DNA from: Pseudomonadota bacterium
GTDB taxonomy: Bacteria; Pseudomonadota; Alphaproteobacteria; Acetobacterales; Acetobacteraceae
Reading direction: 5' to 3'
DNA length: 64,000 nt
Assembly (NCBI GenBank): GCA_021818505.1
Contig: JAKADX010000016.1
Location: 1-64,000, forward strand
Position numbers and translations under genes: made by a program. Under the pieces are notes generated by a model. That model was not told the origin of the DNA, did not search any database, and worked only from the letters and a program-made list of their open reading frames with translations. Each line of letters opens with the position of its first letter. Position 1 is the stretch's first letter. Positions 8,221-16,527 of the stretch are shown piece after piece.

Positions 8221-9705
8221 TCAGCCCGGCGAGACGCGCAGCGCGATCCACTTCGGACCAGGAAACTTGCTGCCCTTTTCCGCCGCGCTTTTCGGCAGAA
8301 TCAGAAACATCGCGAACTTGCGGTGCGCCGCGCGCGCCCGGTCGATCTGTTCCTGGAGATCCGAGGCGCTGGCGATCGACCGATCATCGATTCGCAGGAT
8401 CAAATCACCCGCCTGCAGCCCGCGCCGCGCCGCCTCGGCGTCCTTGCGGATGCTGTTGACCATGACAGCCTGCATGTCTTTTGTGTTAGCAGGAAATGAA
8501 TTCTTTGACAGGAAATCGGCGGGCGGCGGTTGCACGCTGATGCCCAGGTCAGGCGGGATGACCCAGCGAGGCTCGGCCGCTTTGGTCGGCGCATCCCTCT
8601 CCTCCCACTGCATTTTCGGCCATTCGGCGAGCGTCACGGGCAGATCGAGCTGCTGGCCGTCGCGCAGCAGCGTGATCGTGGTCTTCTCGCCCGGCGGACT
8701 GGCCGCGATCAGGCGCAGCAGGGCGCGATCGTCGCTGGGGACCTGCTCGCCGAAGCGCAGGATCACATCGCCGATCCGCACGCCGGCGGCGGCGGCCGGG
8801 CCGCCCGCCACCACCCAGGCGACGATCGAGCCGTCGGGCTGCGCCATGCCCAGTGCCGCTGCCATCTCCGGGGTCAGGGATTGAATTTTCACGCCGAGCC
8901 ATGCGGGGCGCACCCAGCCGTAATGCAGCAGCCGCTCGATGGCGAAATGCGCGTCGTTGGAGGGAATGGCGAAGCCCAGGCCGGCCGAGGCGCTTGTGGG
9001 CGAGATCAGGGCGGTGTTGATGCCGATCACCTCGCCCTTGAGGTTGAACAGCGGCCCGCCGGAGTTGCCGTGGTTGATCGGCGCGTCGGTCTGGATGAAA
9101 TCGTCGTAGGGCGTGTCCATCAGATTGCGATTGAGCGCGCTGACGATCCCCGCCGTCACCGACAGGCCGACGCCGAGCGGGTTGCCGATCGCCAGCACCG
9201 GATCGCCGATCTGCACCTTGCCGCTGTTGCCCCACCGGACGGCGACGAGCGGATGGCCGGTATTGACCTTCAGGATGGCGATGTCGATGAGCCGCGCGGC
9301 GTTCAGCACCTCGGCGCTCGCGCGCGAGCCGTCGGCGAAGGTCACGAAGATTTCGTAGGCGCCATCGACGACATGCCAGTTGGTGACGATGACGCCGTCC
9401 GGCTGCACGACGAATCCCGACCCGGCATTCACGCGGATCTGGAATTGCTGACGCTCGTCAGCGGCCGCGGTGTCCATCGCATCGGAGGTCGGAGCGGGGA
9501 CCTGCGCGCGGGCGGTGATGTTGACGACGCTGGGGAGCAGGTTTTTCACCAGGTCAGCCTGGCTGAACATCATGCTCTGCATCATCATCATCGGCGCCGG
9601 CTGCTGCGCGCGCGCCGAGAGCGTCCCGGCCAGCACCACCCCTGCCAGCAGTGCCGCTGCCGCGGCGATCCTGCCGCAAGCAGCCGATAGCCTGACGTTG
9701 CGCAT
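8221..9705 (-). CDS. Periplasmic Do-like (HtrA/DegP family) serine protease with two PDZ domains
   Basis: 494 residues: a signal peptide to about residue 33 (SARA|QQ), a trypsin-like domain (~50-270) and two PDZ modules (~290-380 and ~415-490). The triad is visible: His111 in VTNWHVVDG, Asp141 in LIDIAILKV, Ser215 in INHGNSGGPL. The PDZ carboxylate-binding loops are AWLGVKIQSL and, in the second domain, DLGISVQPP. It should degrade or refold damaged envelope proteins. A methionine-rich stretch (PMMMMQSMMF) follows the signal peptide directly, which is unusual. The start is ATG 9705 with GGAGGAG in front; the track start at 9783 is too early. It is divergent from nadE. Confidence 0.9.
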   Translation of the reverse strand: MRNVRLSAACGRIAAAAALLAGVVLAGTLSARAQQPAPMMMMQSMMFSQADLVKNLLPSVVNITARAQVPAPTSDAMDTAAADERQQFQIRVNAGSGFVVQPDGVIVTNWHVVDGAYEIFVTFADGSRASAEVLNAARLIDIAILKVNTGHPLVAVRWGNSGKVQIGDPVLAIGNPLGVGLSVTAGIVSALNRNLMDTPYDDFIQTDAPINHGNSGGPLFNLKGEVIGINTALISPTSASAGLGFAIPSNDAHFAIERLLHYGWVRPAWLGVKIQSLTPEMAAALGMAQPDGSIVAWVVAGGPAAAAGVRIGDVILRFGEQVPSDDRALLRLIAASPPGEKTTITLLRDGQQLDLPVTLAEWPKMQWEERDAPTKAAEPRWVIPPDLGISVQPPPADFLSKNSFPANTKDMQAVMVNSIRKDAEAARRGLQAGDLILRIDDRSIASASDLQEQIDRARAAHRKFAMFLILPKSAAEKGSKFPGPKWIALRVSPG

Positions 9706-9851
9706 GACTCCTCCAACCGTGCCTGGATGCGGCATATGGTTCCGCAGCAGCCAAGGATAAATGCCAAGTTGCCGGACCGCCACCGGGCGGGCGTCCAGGG
9801 GGCCGGCCGGGCAAGATTGATCGGCCCGGCCTCTGCCCCTAGCTTCGCGGC

Positions 9852-11516
9852 ATGTCCGACACGTTGCGCATCGCGCTGGCCCAGATCAACCCCGAGGTCG
9901 GCGCGGTGCGCCGCAATGTCGAGATCATTCGCCGTGCCCGCGCCGAGGGGGCGCGGCTTGGCGCCGATCTCGTCGTCACGCCGGAGTTTGCCATCGGCGG
10001 CTATCCGCCCGAGGATCTGGTGCGCAAGCCCGTCTTCGTCGCCGCCTGCGAGGCGGCCATCGCCGAACTGGCAGCCGACACCGCGGACGGCGGGCCGGGG
10101 CTGATCGTCGGCGGTCCCTGGCAGGACGGCCCACGTCTGCACAACGCGGCCTATGTGCTCGATGCCGGCCGCGTCCTGGCGCGCCGGGCCAAGCACGAGT
10201 TGCCGAACTACGGTGTGTTCGACGAAAAGCGCGTGTTCGATCCCGGTCCGGCCCCGGGTCCGGTCGCTTTCCGCGGCTTCCGCCTCGGCGTGATGGTCTG
10301 CGAGGACTGGTGGCTGCCGGCGGTGTCCGAGACGCTGGCCGAAAGCGGGGCGGAACTGCTGCTGTCGATCAACGGCAGCCCTTACGAGGTGGACAAGCAG
10401 GAGCACCGCATCCAGCTCGCCGTCCGCCGTGTGGTCGAGACCGGACTGCCCTTCGTCTTCGCCGCCCTGTTCGGCGGCCAGGACGAGCTGGTGTTCGAGG
10501 GGGCGAGCTTCGTCCTCAACGCCGACCGCAGCCTCGCTGTGCAGATGCCGTTCTTCGCCGAGGCGGTGACGCTGACCGAATGGCGCCGCCAGGGCGAGCA
10601 TCTGGTCTGCGCGCCGCTGCCGCTGGCGGCGGAGCCGGAGCGGCTGGAGCTGATCTACCGCAGCCTGATGACCGGGCTTGCCGACTACGTGCGCAAGAAC
10701 CGCTTTCCCGGCGTCATCCTCGGCCTCTCGGGCGGCATCGACAGCGCGCTGTCGGCCGCCATTGCCGTCGATGCGCTGGGTCCGGCCCGGGTGCGCAGCT
10801 TCATGCTGCCCAGCCCCTATACCAGCCGCGACAGCCTGGAGGACGCGGCGGACTGCGCGCGCCTGCTGGGCATGCGCTGTGACACGGTGCCGATCACGCC
10901 GGCGATGGAGGCGTTCGGGGCGGCGCTTGGCCCGCTGTTCGCCGGCCGCCCGCCCGACATCACCGAGGAGAACATCCAGTCCCGCTCGCGCGGGCTGATC
11001 CTGATGGCGATTTCCAACAAGTTCGGCGACATGCTGCTGACCACCGGCAACAAGAGCGAGATGTCGGTGGGCTACGCGACACTCTACGGCGACATGTGCG
11101 GCGGCTACTCGGTGCTCAAGGATGTCTACAAAACCACCGTGTTCGCGCTCGCCCGCTGGCGCAACGCGCATGTGCCGCAAGGCGCGCTGGGACCGGCCGG
11201 GCCGGTCATGCCCGGGCGCGTCATCACCAAGCCGCCAACCGCGGAACTCAAGCCCAACCAGACCGACCAGGACACGTTGCCGCCGTATGATGTGCTGGAC
11301 GCGATCCTGGCCGGGCTGGTCGAGGGCGAGCAGAGCGTCGATGCGCTGGTCGCCGCCGGCCATGACCGGGAGACGGTGTTGCGGGTGTGGCGGATGCTCG
11401 ACCGCGCCGAATACAAGCGCCGGCAGGCGCCGCCGGGGGTCAAGATCACGCCGCGCGCCTTCGGCCGCGACCGCCGCTACCCGATCACCAACGGCTTCAC
11501 CGCGCTGATCGCATGA
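9852..11516 (+). CDS. nadE: Glutamine-dependent NAD+ synthetase
   Basis: 554 residues in two domains. The N-terminal nitrilase-type amidase (~1-265) has Glu45 (VTPEFAIGG), Lys114 (RRAKHELPNYGVFDEKR) and Cys150 (GVMVCEDWW) and releases ammonia from glutamine. The C-terminal ATP-pyrophosphatase domain has the PP-loop LGLSGGIDSALSA (~295) and later TTGNKSEMSVGYATLYGD. It amidates nicotinate adenine dinucleotide, the last step of NAD synthesis. The length is normal for the two-domain bacterial form. The stop overlaps the next gene's ATG (ATGA), so nadE, the small unknown gene and gltX form a translationally coupled trio. Confidence 0.95.
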   Translation: MSDTLRIALAQINPEVGAVRRNVEIIRRARAEGARLGADLVVTPEFAIGGYPPEDLVRKPVFVAACEAAIAELAADTADGGPGLIVGGPWQDGPRLHNAAYVLDAGRVLARRAKHELPNYGVFDEKRVFDPGPAPGPVAFRGFRLGVMVCEDWWLPAVSETLAESGAELLLSINGSPYEVDKQEHRIQLAVRRVVETGLPFVFAALFGGQDELVFEGASFVLNADRSLAVQMPFFAEAVTLTEWRRQGEHLVCAPLPLAAEPERLELIYRSLMTGLADYVRKNRFPGVILGLSGGIDSALSAAIAVDALGPARVRSFMLPSPYTSRDSLEDAADCARLLGMRCDTVPITPAMEAFGAALGPLFAGRPPDITEENIQSRSRGLILMAISNKFGDMLLTTGNKSEMSVGYATLYGDMCGGYSVLKDVYKTTVFALARWRNAHVPQGALGPAGPVMPGRVITKPPTAELKPNQTDQDTLPPYDVLDAILAGLVEGEQSVDALVAAGHDRETVLRVWRMLDRAEYKRRQAPPGVKITPRAFGRDRRYPITNGFTALIA

Positions 11517-11887
11517 GCGGCTTCGGCGCCGACACCCTGTTCGCGCCGGCGGGCGGCTGGCGCGTGCGCATCCTCGACCTCTCGGGCGGGGCCGAGGGCA
11601 ACGTGGTCGAAGAGGTGGGCGGCTTTCCCACGCTGATGCAGGCCAATGCCTTCGCCCGGCGCTACGTGCGCGACAGCGTCGAACGGTGCCGCGCGCCGGG
11701 CCTGAGTTCGCGCGAGGTGCTGGACGCCTGGTTCGCCTTCGGCGAGGACGCCGAGGTGGTCGATGCCGGCGGGGGTGGCTGGCGCAGCGGCACCGAACTG
11801 GCCGATTTCGCCGACCGCCCGGCGGGTGGGGAGGAGCGGGACTGGCGCGCCCTCGATCCCCGCCGCGACCCTGGAGCGGAGGAGTGA
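11513..11887 (+). CDS. Hypothetical protein coupled to nadE and gltX
   Basis: 124 residues, not recognised. There is no signal peptide or membrane segment. The N-terminal half (GGWRVRILDLSGGAEGNVVEEVGGFPTLMQANAFARRYVRDSVERCR) looks like a compact alpha/beta domain. The middle has SSREVLDAWFAFGEDAEVVD, and the tail is acidic and charged. The start is ATG 11513, which overlaps the nadE stop in ATGA. Its own stop overlaps the GTG of gltX in GTGA. Coupling at both ends suggests stoichiometric co-expression with the two enzymes, but says nothing definite about function. The longer track ORF (from 11387) reads into nadE out of frame. Confidence 0.7.
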   Translation: MSGFGADTLFAPAGGWRVRILDLSGGAEGNVVEEVGGFPTLMQANAFARRYVRDSVERCRAPGLSSREVLDAWFAFGEDAEVVDAGGGGWRSGTELADFADRPAGGEERDWRALDPRRDPGAEE

Positions 11888-13230
11888 CCGGCCCCGTCAT
11901 GCGGGTGCGGTTCGCGCCCTCGCCCACCGGCTATCTGCATGTCGGCAACGCGCGGCTGGCGCTGATCAACTTCCTGTGCGCGCGCCGTCACGGCGGGCGC
12001 TTCCTGCTGCGGCTGGACGATACCGACGCCGCCCGCAGCACCGAGGCGTATGCCGAGGCGATCGGGCAGGATCTGCAATGGCTCGGCCTGGAATGGGATG
12101 AGACCTTCCGCCAGTCCGCCCGGCTCGACCGCTACGCCGAGGCGGCCGAGACGCTCAAGCGCGCCGGCCGGCTCTATCCCTGCTTCGAGAGCGAGGAGGA
12201 ACTGCGCGCCAAGCGCGAACAGCGGCTCAAGCGCGGCCAGGCGCCGGTCTATGACCGGGCGATGCTGAAGCTGACCGCCGAGCAGCGCGCAGCGGCCGAA
12301 GCCGGCGGCAAGCGGCCCTATTGGCGGTTCCGCCTGTCGGATGGCGCGGTCGCGTGGGACGACCTGGTGCTCGGCCGGCGGCAGGTGAAGCTCGGTGCGG
12401 TATCAGACCCGGTGCTGATCCGCGCCGACGGGACGCCGCTCTACAGCTTCTGCTCCGTGGTCGATGACCTCGACAGCGCGGTGACGCATGTGATCCGCGG
12501 TGAGGATCACGTCACCAATACCGGCGTGCAGCTGGACCTGCTGGCGGCGCTCGGGGGCGACCCGGCGCGGCTGCGTTTCGCCCACTTGCCGCTGCTGTTG
12601 GACGAGAAGGGCGAAAAACTGTCCAAGCGATTAGATGGGCTGTCATTGCGCCGGCTGCGCACCGACGGGGTCGAGCCGGCGGCGATCACCGCCTATCTCG
12701 CCCGCCTCGGCTCGGCGCGCGATCCCGTGCCGGCGCGGCTGGACGAACTGATCGCCGACTTCGACTTCGCCCATTTCTCGACCGCCCCGGCGAGGTTCGA
12801 CATCGCGCAGTTGCAGGCGCTGAACCGGCGCGTGCTGCACGGTCTGGGCTTCGCCGAGGTCGCCTCCCGCCTGCCGCCTGGCGCGACCGAGGCATTCTGG
12901 CGCGCGGTGCGGGGCAATCTCGACCTGCTCGGCGAGGCGCGCGGCTGGTGGGAGGTGGTGGCCGGCACCATCGTGCCGCCGGTGATCGAGGGCGAAGGCG
13001 AATTCCTGCGCGTGGCGCTGGAAACGCTGCCCCTGGAGCCCTGGGACGCCGAGGTCTGGACCACCTGGACCGAGGCGCTGAAGCTGCGCACCGGCCGGCG
13101 CGGGCGGGCGCTGTTCCAGCCGCTGCGGCTGGCGCTGACCGGGGAGGACCACGGGCCGGACCTCAGGACGCTGCTGCCGCTGATCGGGCGGGCGCGGGCG
13201 GCGCAGCGGTTGCAGGTCGCCGCGGCCTGA
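11884..13230 (+). CDS. gltX: Glutamate--tRNA ligase
   Basis: About 448 residues, a class I aminoacyl-tRNA synthetase. It shows RFAPSPTGYLHVGNARLAL (HIGH-type signature), LLRLDDTDAARS, PLYSFCSVVDDLDSAVTHVIRGEDH and the KMSKS-equivalent GEKLSKRLDGLSL. The C-terminal helical anticodon-binding region is present. I chose GTG 11884 because it overlaps the previous stop (GTGA) and GGAGCGGAG lies at usable distance; ATG 11899 is the alternative. Many alphaproteobacteria carry two GltX paralogues, and a separate glutamyl-Q synthetase is also present at 37594. Whether this copy charges tRNA(Glu), tRNA(Gln) or both cannot be read from the sequence by eye. Confidence 0.92.
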   Translation: MTGPVMRVRFAPSPTGYLHVGNARLALINFLCARRHGGRFLLRLDDTDAARSTEAYAEAIGQDLQWLGLEWDETFRQSARLDRYAEAAETLKRAGRLYPCFESEEELRAKREQRLKRGQAPVYDRAMLKLTAEQRAAAEAGGKRPYWRFRLSDGAVAWDDLVLGRRQVKLGAVSDPVLIRADGTPLYSFCSVVDDLDSAVTHVIRGEDHVTNTGVQLDLLAALGGDPARLRFAHLPLLLDEKGEKLSKRLDGLSLRRLRTDGVEPAAITAYLARLGSARDPVPARLDELIADFDFAHFSTAPARFDIAQLQALNRRVLHGLGFAEVASRLPPGATEAFWRAVRGNLDLLGEARGWWEVVAGTIVPPVIEGEGEFLRVALETLPLEPWDAEVWTTWTEALKLRTGRRGRALFQPLRLALTGEDHGPDLRTLLPLIGRARAAQRLQVAAA

Positions 13231-13232
13231 CG

Positions 13233-13394
13233 TCACCGCCGCAGAGCGGCGTAAGCGATCGTGAGCACGATCAGGATCAGGAACAGCGCGAATAACTGCT
13301 GCGCCAGGCCGACCGCGACAGTGACGATGCCGGCGAAGCCGACCACGCCCGCGGCCACCGCCAGCACGACCAGCAGCACGATCCAGCCGAGCAT
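13233..13394 (-). CDS. Small DUF1328 (YtjA-like) inner-membrane protein
   Basis: Too short for the ORF track. Reading the minus strand from ATG 13394 gives a 53-residue protein, MLGWIVLLVVLAVAAGVVGF followed by AGIVTVAVGLAQQLFALFLILI and a C-terminal AALRR. Two hydrophobic helices with a Gly-Phe-Ala-Gly turn match the DUF1328 family of small membrane proteins, which is widespread and of unknown function. The gene begins 3 bases after the stop of the MFS transporter on the same strand, so it is probably the second gene of that operon. Its stop lies 3 bases from the gltX stop. Confidence 0.82.
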   Translation of the reverse strand: MLGWIVLLVVLAVAAGVVGFAGIVTVAVGLAQQLFALFLILIVLTIAYAALRR

Positions 13395-13397
13395 GTC

Positions 13398-14702
13398 TCA
13401 GGCCGGCGCCGCGGCGCCCCCGGCGGCCGGGCGTCGCGGCACCGCGCTGCCGGGGCGCACCGCCAGCGCGGCCAGTGCCGCCAGCAGGCAGAACGCGCCG
13501 GAGGCCATGAAGGCCGGCACATAGCTCGACAGCAGGTCGCGCGACACGCCGCCGCCCAGCGCCGCCACCGCCGCGCCGAGCTGATGGCCGGCGAACACCC
13601 AGCCGAACACGAGGGCCGCCCGCTCCCGCCCGAACAGTTGCGCGGACAGCCGCACCGTCGGCGGCACGGTCGCGATCCAGTCCAGGCCGTAGAACACCGC
13701 GAAGATCGTCAGCCCATAGACGGAGAAGGTCGAGAACGGCAGCGCCAGCAAGGAGAGGCCGCGCAGGCCGTAATAGGCGAACAGCAGCCTGCGCCCGTCG
13801 AAACGGTCCGACAGAATCCCAGAGCCGATGGTGCCAACGAAGTCGAATGCGCCCATCATCGCCAGCACGCTGGCCGCCGCCACCTCCGCCATCCCGAAAT
13901 CCTGGCAGAGCGGGATGAAATGCGTGCCGACCAGACCGTTGGTGGACAGGCCGCAGACGAAGAAGGTGAAGAACAGCAGCCAGAACGACGGCACGCGCCC
14001 GGCCTCGGCCAGCGTGCCGAGCGCGAGTCGCGCGGCGCCGGCGGCACGCGGCGGCGGCGGGTTGGCGATCCGCTCCCCGAAGGCCGGCAGGCCGAGTTCG
14101 CCCGGATGATCGCGGCCGAACAGCAGCATCAAGGCGCCCGCGGCAAGGCAGGCCAGGATCGCCGGCAGCAGCGCCATCCGCCAGCCATCATGCGCGGCGA
14201 GCCAGGCGGCGAGCGGCAGGAAGGCGAGCGCGCCGGTGGCGCTGCTGGCCGTCAGCATCCCGACGACGAGGCCGCGCCGCGCGGTGAACCAGCGTGTCGC
14301 GACGGTGGCGCCGAGCACCATCGCGGTCATGCCGGTGCCCAGCCCCACCAGCAGCCCCCAGCACAGCCAAAGCTGCCACAGCGCCGTCATCCGGGTCGCC
14401 AGCCCCAGCCCGGCGACGATCAGCAGCATCGCCGCCAGCACCGTCGCGCGTAGCCCGTGGCGCTGCAGCAGCGCCGCCGCGAACGGCGCCATCGCGCCAT
14501 ACAGCACCAGCCGCAGCGCCAGTGCGCCGGAGATGTCGCCGGTGCTCCAGCCGAACTCGGCGGAGAGCGGGCGGATCAGCACGCCCGGCATCCCCATCGC
14601 CGCCGCGGTCGCCAGCATCACCAGGAAGGTCGCTGCCGCCACCGCCCAGCCGTAATGGACGCCGCGGCGGGCGAAGGCGGGGGCGAGCATCTTGGCGAGC
14701 AT
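13398..14702 (-). CDS. Major facilitator superfamily transporter
   Basis: 434 residues with about 12 hydrophobic helices. It opens with GVHYGWAVAAATFLVMLATAA, the N-terminal pattern of the oxalate/formate and monocarboxylate (OFA/MCT-like) MFS branch. The cytoplasmic loop RWFTARRGLVVGM (between helices 4 and 5 region) and the second-half GSGILSDRFDGRRLLFAYYGLRG are MFS signatures. The substrate is likely a small carboxylate, but this is inferred only from branch resemblance. The C-terminus is a short Pro/Ala-rich tail. A DUF1328 gene follows 3 bases later. The first codons (MLAKMLAPAF) offer two ATG starts. Confidence 0.85.
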   Translation of the reverse strand: MLAKMLAPAFARRGVHYGWAVAAATFLVMLATAAAMGMPGVLIRPLSAEFGWSTGDISGALALRLVLYGAMAPFAAALLQRHGLRATVLAAMLLIVAGLGLATRMTALWQLWLCWGLLVGLGTGMTAMVLGATVATRWFTARRGLVVGMLTASSATGALAFLPLAAWLAAHDGWRMALLPAILACLAAGALMLLFGRDHPGELGLPAFGERIANPPPPRAAGAARLALGTLAEAGRVPSFWLLFFTFFVCGLSTNGLVGTHFIPLCQDFGMAEVAAASVLAMMGAFDFVGTIGSGILSDRFDGRRLLFAYYGLRGLSLLALPFSTFSVYGLTIFAVFYGLDWIATVPPTVRLSAQLFGRERAALVFGWVFAGHQLGAAVAALGGGVSRDLLSSYVPAFMASGAFCLLAALAALAVRPGSAVPRRPAAGGAAAPA

Positions 14703-14844
14703 GACCGATCCTTCATCCGGGACCCGGGACGATGGGTGCGCAAGGCGCGATCGACAACCTCCGGAATTTCAGCGCAGCCGCGCAACCGCGCGGCGGTTGC
14801 CTCCGTTCGGTGACCGCCACCCCATGCGTGGAGGAGACGGGGCG

Positions 14845-15345
14845 ATGAAGACGATGAACGATGCCTGCCTGAACATGCTGCAGGACATCTATTATGCCGA
14901 GCGGCAGATCCTGAAGGCGCTGCCGAAGATGGCGAAGGCGGCCGAGAGCGAGAAACTCCGGCAGAGCTTCCTCAAGCACCGCGAGGAAACCGAGCACCAG
15001 GTCGAGCGCCTGCAACAGGTGTTCGAGCACATGGGCAAGCGCGCCCGCGGCCAGACCTGCGAGGCGATCAACGGCATCATCGAGGAAGGCGAGGAATTCG
15101 CGAGCGATTACGAGAAAGGCCCGGTGCTGGACGCGGCCCTGGCCGCCAACGCGCAGGCGGTCGAGCACTACGAGATGGCGCGCTACGGCACGCTGATCGC
15201 GTGGTTCAGGGCCACCGGCATGACCGAGCCCGTGCGCCTGCTGGAGCAGACGTTGGCGGAGGAGAAGCAGGCCGACCACCTGCTGACCGAGATCGCCACC
15301 GCCGAGTTGAACCAGAAGGCCGCGCAGGTCGCCAAGGCGGCCTGA
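14845..15345 (+). CDS. DUF892 (YciE/YciF) ferritin-like protein
   Basis: 166 residues, all helical. The start is ATG 14845 with GGAGGAG about 9 bases upstream. It opens with NDACLNMLQDIYYAERQILKALPKM and has repeated Glu/His positions characteristic of the DUF892 ferritin-like four-helix fold: LKHREETEHQVERL, VEHYEMARYGTLIAW, LAEEKQADHLLTEIA. The ExxH-type pairs suggest a di-metal site. In other bacteria the family is tied to osmotic and general stress; the biochemical role is not settled. The longer track ORF (from 14692) includes a non-coding leader. A clear terminator hairpin follows at 15364. Confidence 0.88.
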   Translation: MKTMNDACLNMLQDIYYAERQILKALPKMAKAAESEKLRQSFLKHREETEHQVERLQQVFEHMGKRARGQTCEAINGIIEEGEEFASDYEKGPVLDAALAANAQAVEHYEMARYGTLIAWFRATGMTEPVRLLEQTLAEEKQADHLLTEIATAELNQKAAQVAKAA

Positions 15346-15363
15346 GGCCGATCGCGACTCACG

Positions 15364-15396
15364 ACCCTCTCCTGCGTCGCGGGAGAGGGTGCCTTT
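15364..15396 (+). terminator. Rho-independent-type terminator after DUF892 gene
   Basis: ACCCTCTCC and GGAGAGGGT pair perfectly (9 bp) around a TGCGTCGCG loop, followed by GCCTTTCT. It lies 19 bases after the stop. This stem sequence recurs widely in alphaproteobacteria and resembles the hairpin at 594. Confidence 0.65.
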
Positions 15397-15435
15397 CTCG
15401 ATCTGGCCGGACGCGTGCCATTCCATTCCGATATT

Positions 15436-15464
15436 GTCATGGCCGGGCTTGACCCGGCCATGAC
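15436..15464. repeat. Dispersed palindrome GTCATGGCCGGG-N5-CCCGGCCATGAC
   Basis: A perfect 12-bp inverted repeat with a CTTGA loop. A shorter copy with the same core (ATGGCCGGG...CCCGGCCAT) occurs at 21214. Palindromes with this core are common extragenic repeats in alphaproteobacterial genomes. The two copies bracket the accessory region. Confidence 0.75.
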
Positions 15465-15541
15465 GATGATGCCGGCGGCATGGTCCAGATCAGATTCGTT
15501 GTTTAATCGCAACATTAAGGTCGTGCGCCGGCACCTTGCGC

Positions 15542-16165
15542 TCACGCTGCAACGACGGGCGGGCCGCAGGCGCGGGGTGGGCAGAGCGGCGTGGGTTCGG
15601 CGCGGCGCAGCGGCGGCGGTGCCGGGGGGTGCGGGAAGCCGGCCGAGGGGCGGGTACTCGTGCCCGGTTTGGCGGGACGTGGCGGCAGGGCCAGCGCGGC
15701 GGGCGGGCGGACCCCGAGCATCCGGCAGAGGGGCCGCAGCAGCCGGCGCATCTGTGGGGCCGCATCGACCAGCGCGGCAAACTCCGGCTCCGCCAGCAGG
15801 TGCTGCAACTGCGACCCGTAGCCGGCGGCCTGCGGCACCAGCGCCACCAGCCAGGCGGGGCCGTGCGGCAGCGCGCGGTGGGGCGCGCGCCGCGGCGCCG
15901 CGCGCGGCGGCCGGCGGGCGGGATAGCGCCGCTGTCGCCCGGCGGCGATGCGGGCGGCGAGAGCGGCCACCTGGGCGGCGATCCGGCGCAGGTGCCGCCA
16001 GATCAGGATGACCAGCGGCCCGGCCAGCCGGTCCCTGCCGCCGCCGCGCGCGGCGACCGCGCTGCACAGCCCGTCGAGGATACGGACGAAGCGCTCGGCA
16101 GGGGCGGGGGTGGCGACGGGAAGGGTCACGACAGAGTAACTAACAAACTGCGCCGGATTGGGCAA
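15542..16165 (-). CDS. Hypothetical Arg/Ala/Pro-rich protein
   Basis: About 207 residues if the TTG at 16165 is the start; AGGTGA lies about 7 bases upstream. A GTG at 16129 is the alternative. The N-terminal third has ERFVRILDGLCSAVAARGG and a moderately hydrophobic LAGPLVILIWRHLRRIAAQVAALAARI that could be a membrane-proximal helix. The middle is a basic, Pro-rich linker, followed by GPAWLVALVPQAAGYGSQLQHLLAEPEFAALVDAAPQMRRLLRPLCRMLG, which looks folded. The C-terminus is Pro-rich and low-complexity. I do not recognise the family. A ~50-base piece of this gene is repeated at 17929, suggesting past duplication in this region. Confidence 0.6.
   Translation of the reverse strand: MPNPAQFVSYSVVTLPVATPAPAERFVRILDGLCSAVAARGGGRDRLAGPLVILIWRHLRRIAAQVAALAARIAAGRQRRYPARRPPRAAPRRAPHRALPHGPAWLVALVPQAAGYGSQLQHLLAEPEFAALVDAAPQMRRLLRPLCRMLGVRPPAALALPPRPAKPGTSTRPSAGFPHPPAPPPLRRAEPTPLCPPRACGPPVVAA
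16001..16052. repeat. Segment of the hypothetical gene duplicated at 17929
   Basis: GATCAGGATGACCAGCGGCC and the following ~30 bases closely match 17929-17979. Both encode (R)LAGPL(V/L)ILI(W/R) on the minus strand. Confidence 0.6.
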
Positions 16166-16261
16166 GGGATTTCACCTGTCGGGCGGTGGGTGCGATCGCG
16201 GGACCGTGGGATCGTCGGTTCGGCCGATCCAGGTGCGCCCGGTTCCAGCCTGTGCTATCGG

Positions 16262-16289
16262 GGTTCCGAATTGGAGCAGATTCGGAACC
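16262..16289. promoter_or_regulatory. Operator-like perfect palindrome directly before vapB
   Basis: GGTTCCGAAT and ATTCGGAACC form a perfect 10-bp inverted repeat with an 8-base spacer (TGGAGCAG). It ends one base before the antitoxin ATG at 16291. Ribbon-helix-helix antitoxins of the VapB/FitA type bind inverted repeats in their own promoters, so this is a strong candidate for the autoregulatory operator. The only Shine-Dalgarno-like GGAG lies in the spacer, so an RNA hairpin here could also affect translation. Confidence 0.72.
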
Positions 16290-16290
16290 G

Positions 16291-16527
16291 ATGCCCGTCA
16301 ACCTGTCGATCAAGAACGCCCCTGACGAGGTGGTCCGGCGCCTGCGGCTGCGGGCGGAGCGGCATCACCGCTCGCTGCAAGGCGAACTGCTCGCCATCAT
16401 CGAGGAGGCGGTCCAGCCCGAACGCGAACTGACCCCGGCCGAGTTGCTGGCGGAAGTCCGGCGCCTCGGCTTGCGTACGCCGGCCGAGTCGGCCGCCATC
16501 ATCCGGGCCGACCGTGACCGGCGTTAA
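16291..16527 (+). CDS. vapB: VapB/FitA-like ribbon-helix-helix antitoxin
   Basis: 78 residues. The N-terminal 45 residues (MPVNLSIKNAPDEVVRRLRL... HHRSLQGELLAIIEEAV) are a classic Arc/MetJ-type ribbon-helix-helix DNA-binding unit of the FitA subtype: a short beta strand, helix, then the SLQGELL turn. The C-terminal half (ELTPAELLAEVRRLGLRTPAESAAIIRADRDR) is the toxin-neutralising tail. It overlaps the PIN toxin gene by 14 bases. The start is ATG 16291, just after the palindromic operator; the upstream extension in the ORF track is not coding. It should bind and inhibit the partner RNase and repress the operon. Confidence 0.87.
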   Translation: MPVNLSIKNAPDEVVRRLRLRAERHHRSLQGELLAIIEEAVQPERELTPAELLAEVRRLGLRTPAESAAIIRADRDRR

